This document shows positions 5,951-12,285 of a DNA stretch of 12,285 nucleotides, piece by piece. The stretch comes from an uncultured Dechloromonas sp. Lineage in GTDB: Bacteria; Pseudomonadota; Gammaproteobacteria; Burkholderiales; Rhodocyclaceae. A model generated the notes under the pieces. That model was not told the origin of the DNA. It saw only the letters and a list, made by a program, of their open reading frames with translations, and searched no databases. The position numbers and the translations under genes are program-made. Numbering within the stretch: position 1 is the first letter of the stretch; each line of letters begins with the position of its first letter. Where the stretch lies: contig CAMKYP010000077.1 of the NCBI GenBank assembly GCA_946477505.1, forward strand, positions 1 through 12,285, in the 5' to 3' direction.

Positions 5951-7137
5951 CAGTTCAGAACATCACTATTCTTGGTTCGACCGGATCGATCGGCGTCAGT
6001 ACATTGGATGTCATACGCCGGCATCCCGAGCGCTATCGGGCGTTTGCCCTGTGCGCACATAGCCAGGTCGACAAGCTCTACGAGCAATGTCTTGAGTTCC
6101 GTCCGCGTTTTGCTGTGTTGCGCGATGTCGCTTTGGCGACACAGCTGGCGGAGCGATGCCGTGCTGCCGGTTTGCCGACAGAGGTGCGCCACGGCATCGA
6201 ATCGCTGGCCGAATTGTCTGCCATGCCTGAGGTCGACTCGGTCATGGCGGCCATTGTCGGTGCTGCGGGTCTTGAGCCTACGCTGGCCGCGGCCAGGGCG
6301 GGGAAACGGGTCTTGCTGGCCAACAAGGAAGTCCTAGTGATGGCGGGCGAACTGTTCATGCATGCGGTGCGCGAACACGGTGCCTGCTTGCTGCCGGTTG
6401 ATAGCGAGCACAACGCCATCTTTCAATCCTTGCCAACGGATTTTTCTCAGGGCTTGCAGGCCTGTGGTGTCCAGAAAATCTTGCTGACTGCTTCTGGAGG
6501 ACCGTTCAGGAATGTGGCGCTTGCCGATCTGGAGCACGTCACGCCCGAGCAGGCCTGTGCCCACCCGAATTGGGTCATGGGACGGAAGATCTCGGTTGAC
6601 TCGGCAACCATGATGAACAAGGGACTGGAGGTCATCGAGGCACGCTGGCTCTTTGATGCGCCCCCCGAAATGATCCAGGTCGTCGTGCATCCGCAAAGCG
6701 TCATCCACTCTGCGGTTCAGTATCAAGATGGCTCGGTGTTGGCCCAATTGGGCAATCCGGACATGCGGACACCGATTGCCTATGCGATGGCCTGGCCTGA
6801 GCGAATCGCTGCCGGCGTGGAGCCGCTGGACCTGTTCAAGATTGGCCGTCTGGATTTCCAGGCGCCGGATTTCGAGCGCTTCCGTTGTCTGCAACTAGCT
6901 TACGATGCATTGCGAGCGGGAGGTACGGCTCCGGCGATTCTGAACGCTGCCAACGAAGTGGCGGTGGAAGAGTTTTTGGCAGGGAAGCTATCGTTCTGCG
7001 GTATTGCCCGCCTGAATGATCAGGTGCTGCAGTCGCTTCCGGTCGGACCGGAGGGGAGCCTGGCGGATGTGATCGGTGCCGATGCCGAGGCGCGCCATCT
7101 CGCCGCGCGCCTGATACGGGAACGTAGTTTCGCGTGA
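5947..7137 (+). CDS. dxr: 1-deoxy-D-xylulose 5-phosphate reductoisomerase
   Basis: Converts DXP to 2-C-methyl-D-erythritol 4-phosphate with NADPH and a divalent metal, the first committed step of the MEP pathway that supplies isopentenyl units to UppS. The 396-residue length fits the family. The NADPH motif GSTGSIG lies at 10-16 and LLANKE at 123-128. The metal and substrate ligands are visible as VDSEHNAIFQ (Asp152, Glu154), TASGGPFR at 181-188, and MMNKGLE at 222-228 (Asn224, Lys225, Glu228). The ATG overlaps the cdsA stop as ATGA, and its own stop overlaps the rseP start as GTGA. In E. coli dxr lies before uppS; here it lies after cdsA, as in many beta- and other gammaproteobacteria. Confidence 0.98.
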   Translation: MTVQNITILGSTGSIGVSTLDVIRRHPERYRAFALCAHSQVDKLYEQCLEFRPRFAVLRDVALATQLAERCRAAGLPTEVRHGIESLAELSAMPEVDSVMAAIVGAAGLEPTLAAARAGKRVLLANKEVLVMAGELFMHAVREHGACLLPVDSEHNAIFQSLPTDFSQGLQACGVQKILLTASGGPFRNVALADLEHVTPEQACAHPNWVMGRKISVDSATMMNKGLEVIEARWLFDAPPEMIQVVVHPQSVIHSAVQYQDGSVLAQLGNPDMRTPIAYAMAWPERIAAGVEPLDLFKIGRLDFQAPDFERFRCLQLAYDALRAGGTAPAILNAANEVAVEEFLAGKLSFCGIARLNDQVLQSLPVGPEGSLADVIGADAEARHLAARLIRERSFA

Positions 7138-8501
7138 CCGACCTTCCGTTCTATTTGGCCGCGTTTGCGGTTGTCCTCGGTGTGCTGATCGTTGTCCACG
7201 AGTTGGGACACTATCTTGTTGCTCGCTGGTGCGGCGTCAAAGTGCTCCGTTTCTCGGTCGGCTTCGGGCGTATTCTGTGGAAAAAAAGCTTGGGCAGGGA
7301 TCGTACAGAATGGGCGGTAAGCATTTTTCCGCTGGGCGGCTATGTCAAGATGCTCGACGAAAGAGAGGGAGCGGTTCCTGCAGACGAGGTGCATCGGGCA
7401 TTCAACCGCCAGGGGGTTGGCAAGCGCAGCCTGATCGTGGCGGCCGGGCCGCTCGCCAATTTTGCATTGGCCATCCTGCTCTATTGGGCCGTGTTCATGC
7501 ATGGCAGCGACGAATTGTTGCCGGTTCTGGGCTCGCCCCCCAGCGGCTCGCCGGCGGCCATTGCGGCGATCCATAACGGAGAGCAGGTTCGCCGGGTGGA
7601 TGGGCAGCAGGTCGCCACATGGAATGATTTTCGCTGGCTGTTGCTGCAAAAGGCAGCCGACCAGTCGAGCGTTGAGCTTGAGGTGATTAACGCCAAAGAG
7701 GAGATTTCATTCCGTCGCCTCGATTTGGGGGCTGTGGCCGAACAAGGTTGGGAGGGCGACGCGCTGGAAAGGTTGGGTATTCGCTTTTATCGTCCGGATA
7801 CACCGCCAGTATTTGGCGAGGTCATCCCTGGTGGGCCGGCTGCGCGTGCCGGACTACAGCCCGCAGACCGGGTATTGCGCATCGACGGTCGCGAAATCGA
7901 CTTGTGGCTTGACTTTGTTGCTGTAATCCGTGAATCGGCGGGCAGGCCCCTTCAGCTGGAGGTGCGCCGGGGCGACGAACTTCTCGTCGTTGACCTGGTT
8001 CCCGATTCGGTCTCCGAAAAGGGGCGAACGGTCGGCAAAATCGGTGTTGCAGTCAAGGCGGATTCGGGAAGTCGACGGGAGTTGCGCACTTTTGTTCGTC
8101 ATGGTTTCTTCGAGTCGGGCCGTCTTGCGCTGATGGAGACTTGGGACAAATCGGTATTCAGTCTGGTCATGATGGGCAAAATGCTTACCGGGGAGGTGTC
8201 GTGGAAGAACCTCTCGGGGCCGGTCACGATTGCCGATTATGCAGGGCAGTCGGCACGGCTGGGCCTCGACTACTATCTCAAGTTTATGGCACTGGTGAGT
8301 ATCAGCCTGGGCGTCCTTAATCTGCTCCCCATCCCGGTGCTGGACGGTGGGCATTTGTTGTATCATATGCTAGAAGTCGTCAGGCGCAGGCCGCTCTCCG
8401 AGCGCGCAATGGAAATCGGCCAGCAGATTGGCATGTCCATTCTCTTCGCTCTGATGGCTTTCGCCTTTTTTAACGATATCTCTCGCCTGCTCCACGGCTG
8501 A
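7134..8501 (+). CDS. rseP: Site-2 zinc protease RseP (sigma-E pathway intramembrane protease)
   Basis: Inner-membrane metalloprotease that cleaves the anti-sigma factor RseA within the membrane after DegS, releasing sigma-E; members of the family also clear signal-peptide remnants. The 455-residue protein has HELGH at 22-26 in the first membrane segment (zinc ligands His22 and His26, catalytic Glu23), GPLANF at 105-110, two periplasmic PDZ-like regions at roughly 125-200 and 222-300, and the third zinc ligand Asp404 in PVLDGGH near the C-terminus, followed by a last membrane helix. The start is GTG at 7134, overlapping the dxr stop by 4 nt; HELGH then falls at the family's usual position. No anti-sigma or sigma gene is in view. 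Confidence 0.97.
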   Translation: MTDLPFYLAAFAVVLGVLIVVHELGHYLVARWCGVKVLRFSVGFGRILWKKSLGRDRTEWAVSIFPLGGYVKMLDEREGAVPADEVHRAFNRQGVGKRSLIVAAGPLANFALAILLYWAVFMHGSDELLPVLGSPPSGSPAAIAAIHNGEQVRRVDGQQVATWNDFRWLLLQKAADQSSVELEVINAKEEISFRRLDLGAVAEQGWEGDALERLGIRFYRPDTPPVFGEVIPGGPAARAGLQPADRVLRIDGREIDLWLDFVAVIRESAGRPLQLEVRRGDELLVVDLVPDSVSEKGRTVGKIGVAVKADSGSRRELRTFVRHGFFESGRLALMETWDKSVFSLVMMGKMLTGEVSWKNLSGPVTIADYAGQSARLGLDYYLKFMALVSISLGVLNLLPIPVLDGGHLLYHMLEVVRRRPLSERAMEIGQQIGMSILFALMAFAFFNDISRLLHG

Positions 8502-8504
8502 ATA

Positions 8505-10790
8505 ATGAAGAAAACCCTGTTGTCCGTCATGATTGCCAGCGTATTTGCCTCGCCGGTGCTGGCATTCGAACCCTTTACGGTCAAGGACATCCGGGTTGAG
8601 GGTATCCAGCGTACCGAAGCGGGTACCGTATTTGGCTATCTGCCGATCAAGGTTGGCGAAACGCTGAATGACGAAAAGGCTGCACAGTCAATCAAGGCCT
8701 TGTTTGCCACCGGTTTTTTCAAGGACGTCAGGGTTGAGGTCGAAAAGGACGTTATGGTCGTCGTCGTTCAAGAACGACCGGCTATCGCAACCATCAACTT
8801 TGTCGGCCTGAAAGAATTCGACAAGGATGTCATTATCAAGGCACTCAAGGAAACCGGTATCGCCGAAGGGCGGATTTTCGACCGGGCATTGCTCGAAAAA
8901 GCCGAGCAGGAATTGAAGCGGCAGTATCTGACGCGTGGCAAGTACGCGGCGAACATAACGACTACCGTTACACCGCTGGAACGAAATCGCGTCGGCATCA
9001 ATTTCAATATCGAAGAAGGTTCTGCTGCCAAGATCAAGCAGATCAACATCATCGGCGCCAAGGCCTTCCGCGAGAAGGAGTTGCTTGGCCAGTTCGAATT
9101 GACTACGCCGGGTTTCCTGACGTGGTACACCAAGAACGATCAGTATTCGCGGCAGAAGCTTTCGGCAGACCTCGAGAAGCTCAAATCCTTCTACATGAAT
9201 CAGGGCTATCTGGAGTTTGCTGTCGAATCGACTCAGGTCTCGATCTCTCCTGACAAGCAGGATGTCTATATCACGGTGAACATTGCCGAAGGGGAGCGCT
9301 ATCAGGTTTCGTCGGTCAAGGTGGCCGGAGATTTCACCGTTTCCGAAGAAGATCTGAAGAAGCTGCTCAAGATCAAGACAGGTGACGTGTTTTCGCGCGA
9401 AAAGCTGAACGAATCGACCAAGGCCATCAGCGACCGGCTTGGCAAGGAGGGTTATGCCTTTGCCAACGTCAACGCGGCACCGGATATCGACAAGGAAAAG
9501 AACAAGGTTGCCTTCACGATTTTTGTCGATCCGGGCAAGCGGGTTTATGTGCGTCGCATCAATGTGACCGGCAATACCAAGACGCGCGATGAGGTGATAC
9601 GCCGCGAAATTCGCCAGATGGAAGGCGGATGGTACGATGCGGACAAGGTGACGGCATCCAAGCAACGCGTGGACAAGCTGGGCTTTTTCTCAGAAGTGGC
9701 CGTGGAGACACCAGCCGTCAGTGGTACATCAGACCAGCTTGATGTCAATGTCAATGTCACTGAAAAGCCGACGGGGAACCTGATGCTTGGTGTGGGTACC
9801 TCCAGTACCGACAAGGTTATCCTCTCCGGCTCGATCGCGCAGAACAACTTCATGGGTAGCGGGAACAACGTCGCGATCCAGGTCAATTCGGCCAAGACCT
9901 ACCGGACCTACGTATTCTCGTATACCAACCCCTACTTCACTCAGGATGGGGTCAGCCAAGGCTTCGATATCTATCATCGCACCTTCAATACTACCTCGAC
10001 GACCCTGGCATATTATTCGTCATCGTCGACGGGGGGGGCGATTCGTTTCGGTTTTCCGATTGGCGAGAAGGAGTCGATCGGCGTCGGCCTAGGTCTCGAC
10101 TCGACCAGCATCAAGACGTATACGCAAACGCCGCAGTATTACAAGGATTACGTCACCAAATTCGGGGAAACCAATCTGTCGGTCCCGCTGACGCTGAGTT
10201 GGGCCAGTGATGGCAAGGACAGTTTCTTCTTCCCGACCAAGGGGACTTTCCAGCGTGCTTCGCTGGAGGTTGCCCTGCCGGGTGGTGACCTGACGTATTA
10301 CCGCGCCAGTTACCAGCTTCAGCATTTCGTGCCGCTCAATTCGAAGTTCACCCTGATGCTCAATGGTGAATATGGCATGGCAAATGGCTATGGCGCGTCC
10401 GGCCTGCCTTTCTTCAAGAACTACTATGCAGGCGGTGTGACCTCGGTTCGCGGCTACAAGGCCTCATCCCTTGGTCCGATCTATACCGATCCTTCGACGA
10501 CGACACAATACCGCCTCGGGGGTAATCGCCGCGTTATCGGCAATGCCGAGTTGCTATGGAGTTTGCCCGGCATGGACAAGTCGTTCAGAATGGGATGGTT
10601 CGTTGACGTTGGTCAGGTATATGGCAGTGATGAGAAAGTCGACTTTGCCAATTTGCGCTATTCGACGGGTTTGTCCGCTGCCTGGATTTCGCCGATTGGT
10701 CCGCTTAAGTTCAGTATCGGCAAGCCGTTGAACAAGAAAGATACCGACAAGACTGAGGTCTTCCAGTTCCAGATGGGCACTACGTTTTAA
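8505..10790 (+). CDS. bamA: Outer membrane protein assembly factor BamA
   Basis: Central, essential outer-membrane subunit of the BAM complex that inserts beta-barrel proteins. The 761-residue precursor begins with a signal peptide (MKKTLLSVMIASVFASPVLA, cleavage expected after Ala20). Five POTRA domains follow to about residue 420, starting with FTVKDIRVEGIQRTEAGTVF, and then a 16-strand barrel. The loop-6 VRGY motif is at 648-651 (Arg649 matches the conserved Arg). The chain ends in FQFQMGTTF with the C-terminal Phe expected of an outer-membrane barrel. The ATG at 8505 lies 3 nt after the rseP stop and has no good Shine-Dalgarno, suggesting coupling to rseP. A G8 tract at 10031-10038 encodes part of T509-A512. 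Confidence 0.98.
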   Translation: MKKTLLSVMIASVFASPVLAFEPFTVKDIRVEGIQRTEAGTVFGYLPIKVGETLNDEKAAQSIKALFATGFFKDVRVEVEKDVMVVVVQERPAIATINFVGLKEFDKDVIIKALKETGIAEGRIFDRALLEKAEQELKRQYLTRGKYAANITTTVTPLERNRVGINFNIEEGSAAKIKQINIIGAKAFREKELLGQFELTTPGFLTWYTKNDQYSRQKLSADLEKLKSFYMNQGYLEFAVESTQVSISPDKQDVYITVNIAEGERYQVSSVKVAGDFTVSEEDLKKLLKIKTGDVFSREKLNESTKAISDRLGKEGYAFANVNAAPDIDKEKNKVAFTIFVDPGKRVYVRRINVTGNTKTRDEVIRREIRQMEGGWYDADKVTASKQRVDKLGFFSEVAVETPAVSGTSDQLDVNVNVTEKPTGNLMLGVGTSSTDKVILSGSIAQNNFMGSGNNVAIQVNSAKTYRTYVFSYTNPYFTQDGVSQGFDIYHRTFNTTSTTLAYYSSSSTGGAIRFGFPIGEKESIGVGLGLDSTSIKTYTQTPQYYKDYVTKFGETNLSVPLTLSWASDGKDSFFFPTKGTFQRASLEVALPGGDLTYYRASYQLQHFVPLNSKFTLMLNGEYGMANGYGASGLPFFKNYYAGGVTSVRGYKASSLGPIYTDPSTTTQYRLGGNRRVIGNAELLWSLPGMDKSFRMGWFVDVGQVYGSDEKVDFANLRYSTGLSAAWISPIGPLKFSIGKPLNKKDTDKTEVFQFQMGTTF

Positions 10791-10793
10791 TTC

Positions 10794-10798
10794 AGGAG
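10794..10798 (+). promoter_or_regulatory. Ribosome binding site that fixes the TTG start of skp
   Basis: AGGAG lies 7 nt before the TTG at 10806. No ATG or GTG precedes the signal-peptide region in this frame at a suitable distance, so the TTG start is supported by this site. Confidence 0.8.
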
Positions 10799-10805
10799 TA
10801 TCAAG

Positions 10806-11309
10806 TTGAAAGTCAAATCCGTTGTCCTGGCATCGCTGATGTCTGCATTGTTCGTCACGGGTGCTTATGCCGCCGAACTGAAAGTGGGTTATGTGAACAC
10901 GCAGCGTATCTTCCGCGATGCTCCGGCTGCACAGAAGGCCGCCAAGAAGCTGGAAGGTGAGTTCGCCAAGCGCGATCAGGATTTGCAGCGTATGGCGAAG
11001 CAATTGCAGGGCCTGCAGGAAAATCTGGAAAAGAATTCCGTGACCATGGCGGAGAGTGAGCGTCGTTCCAAGGAAAAGGAATTCGGCGAGCTTTCCCGTG
11101 AGTTCCAGCGTCGCCAGCGTGAGTTCCGCGAAGACCTGAACCTGCGCCAAAACGAAGAAAACGCCGCAGTCATCGAAAAGGCCAACAAGGCCATCAAGCA
11201 GATTGCCGAAGCCGACAAATATGATCTGATTCTGCAGGACGTGGTGTGGGTGAGCCCACGCCTGGACATTACCGAGCGCGTTATCAAGGCACTGTCGGAA
11301 GCGAAGTAA
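10806..11309 (+). CDS. skp: Periplasmic chaperone Skp/OmpH family
   Basis: Trimeric 'jellyfish' chaperone that holds unfolded outer-membrane proteins in the periplasm on their way to BamA. The 167-residue precursor starts with a signal peptide, MKVKSVVLASLMSALFVTGA then YA, with cleavage expected after Ala22 before AELKVGYVN. The mature start KVGYVNTQRIFRDAPAAQKA is the family's N-terminal beta strand. It is followed by a long charged, Lys/Glu/Arg/Gln-rich helical region (about 45-130) that fits the coiled-coil tentacles, and a C-terminal strand region, YDLILQDVVWVSP. The start codon is TTG, supported by AGGAG at 10794-10798. It lies 15 nt after bamA, and its TAA shares one base with the lpxD ATG. 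Confidence 0.95.
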   Translation: MKVKSVVLASLMSALFVTGAYAAELKVGYVNTQRIFRDAPAAQKAAKKLEGEFAKRDQDLQRMAKQLQGLQENLEKNSVTMAESERRSKEKEFGELSREFQRRQREFREDLNLRQNEENAAVIEKANKAIKQIAEADKYDLILQDVVWVSPRLDITERVIKALSEAK

Positions 11310-12285
11310 TGAGCGTGAACGGTATATCGTTCACGCTTGCCGAGATCGCCGCCCGTTTGGGCGGCGATGTGCTTGGAGATGCACAAACACGCATTGATCA
11401 GGTCGCTTCGGTAGGTAATGCCGAGGCCGGGGATATCACTTTCCTGTCCAATCCGAAGTTCAGGAATCAGTTGGCAAGCTGCAAGGCATCGGCAGTCATC
11501 CTGCGCGCCGATGCGGTCGACGATTTTGGCGGTGCCCGCATCGTTACCGCCAACCCTTACGCATATTACGCGCGCGTGGCGACCCTGCTGAATCCCTATC
11601 GGGCGGGTTTTTCCGGCGTCCATCCCTCGGTGATTGCCGAATCTCCCATTCCGCAGAGCGCATCGCTGGGTCCGAATGTCGTGATCGGCAAAGGCGTAAC
11701 TCTGGGCGAAAACGTCGTGCTTGGCGCTGGATGCGTCGTGGGTGATGGGGTGAGCATTGGTGATGGAACGGTGTTCCATCCCCGGGTGACTGTCTATGAA
11801 CACTGTCAGGTCGGTGCTCGCTGCATCGTTCATTCCGGTGCGGTGATTGGCTCTGATGGCTTTGGATTTGCTCCCGATGGCCAGGATTGGGTGAAGATTC
11901 CCCAGATCGGTCGCGTGCGGGTCGGTAATGATGTCGAGATCGGTGCCAATACCACCGTCGACCGTGGAGCGATCGACGATACGGTCATCGACGATGGCTG
12001 CAAGCTTGATAATTTGGTCCATATCGGACACAACTGCGTTATCGGACGGAATTCGGTGTTGGCTGGCTGTGTTGGGGTTGCCGGCAGTACGGTCTTCGGT
12101 GAGCATTGCATCGTCGGCGGTGCCGGGATGATTTCCGGGCATCTGAACATCGTCTCGGGAACAACGATTTCCGGAGGATCGACGCTGATGAAGAGCATCG
12201 CGAAGCCCGGTGTTTATACCAGCGTATTCCCGATCGATACGCACGAGGAATGGTTGCGTAACGCATCGCATCTTCGCCGCCTGTC
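11309..12285 (+). CDS. lpxD: UDP-3-O-acyl-glucosamine N-acyltransferase, C-terminus cut by window edge
   Basis: Third enzyme of lipid A synthesis: transfers a 3-hydroxyacyl chain from acyl-carrier protein to the 2-amino group of UDP-3-O-acyl-glucosamine. The frame is open for 325 codons to the window edge; with a family length near 340, roughly 20 residues are missing. The N-terminal uridine-binding domain (about 1-100) contains DITFLSNPKF at 42-51. A left-handed beta-helix of hexapeptide repeats follows (about 103-295), with many IG, LG and VG steps. The catalytic His is His241 in VHIGHN. The last part, with EEWLRNASHLRRL, is the start of the C-terminal helix. The ATG shares one base with the skp TAA; GGAAG at 11297-11301 is a fair Shine-Dalgarno. 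fabZ and lpxA would be expected next. Confidence 0.97.
   Translation, partial: MSVNGISFTLAEIAARLGGDVLGDAQTRIDQVASVGNAEAGDITFLSNPKFRNQLASCKASAVILRADAVDDFGGARIVTANPYAYYARVATLLNPYRAGFSGVHPSVIAESPIPQSASLGPNVVIGKGVTLGENVVLGAGCVVGDGVSIGDGTVFHPRVTVYEHCQVGARCIVHSGAVIGSDGFGFAPDGQDWVKIPQIGRVRVGNDVEIGANTTVDRGAIDDTVIDDGCKLDNLVHIGHNCVIGRNSVLAGCVGVAGSTVFGEHCIVGGAGMISGHLNIVSGTTISGGSTLMKSIAKPGVYTSVFPIDTHEEWLRNASHLRRL

Noticed and set aside
7117..7146. GGGAACGTAG as a possible sigma-E -35 element at the end of dxr
   Set aside because: No matching -10 element appears about 16 bp downstream, and the -35 match is only partial.
10976..12271. 431-codon minus-strand open frame opposite skp and lpxD
   Set aside because: It is antisense to clear Skp and LpxD coding sequence. 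Its repeat-like look mirrors the hexapeptide repeats of LpxD on the other strand.

Overview
This is a GC-rich stretch of a Gram-negative proteobacterial chromosome. The gene order frr-uppS-cdsA-dxr-rseP-bamA-skp-lpxD, and protein details such as the KTDAPMMECKKAL start of EF-Ts, suggest a betaproteobacterium, possibly of the Rhodocyclaceae/Azonexaceae type. That placement is inference; no database was searched. The content is almost entirely core housekeeping. I see no mobile element, CRISPR array, tRNA, rRNA or defence system.

Layout. Positions 1-128 (minus strand) hold the first 42 codons of methionine aminopeptidase (map), cut by the window edge. A short gap of about 110 bp follows, then rfbD (dTDP-4-dehydrorhamnose reductase, 241-1152, plus strand), the one gene that looks out of place. 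Next comes a promoter with a perfect TATAAT and a structured leader of about 150 nt in front of rpsB. From there to the window end all genes lie on the plus strand and are close or overlapping: rpsB (S2), tsf (EF-Ts), pyrH (UMP kinase), frr (ribosome recycling factor), uppS (undecaprenyl diphosphate synthase), cdsA (CDP-diglyceride synthase), dxr (DXP reductoisomerase), rseP (site-2 protease), bamA (outer-membrane protein assembly), skp/ompH (periplasmic chaperone) and lpxD (lipid A acyltransferase). lpxD is cut by the right edge, with roughly 20 residues probably missing.

How the genes work together. The first block (map, rpsB, tsf, frr) serves translation, with pyrH supplying UTP/CTP precursors. 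The second block builds the envelope: dxr starts isoprenoid synthesis, uppS makes the C55 lipid carrier, cdsA makes CDP-DAG for phospholipids, rseP controls the envelope stress response, bamA and skp fold outer-membrane proteins, and lpxD makes lipid A. Junctions from uppS to rseP overlap by 8, 4 and 4 nt, and skp/lpxD overlap by 1 nt, which points to translational coupling.

The most interesting non-coding signals are the rpsB leader (two strong hairpins plus a long-range stem ending beside the Shine-Dalgarno, with a possible pseudoknot) and a terminator-like hairpin between rpsB and tsf. Smaller points are an internal strong ribosome-binding site near the start of uppS, a G8 tract in bamA, and the isolated rfbD. 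I did not find a convincing undescribed system in this window.
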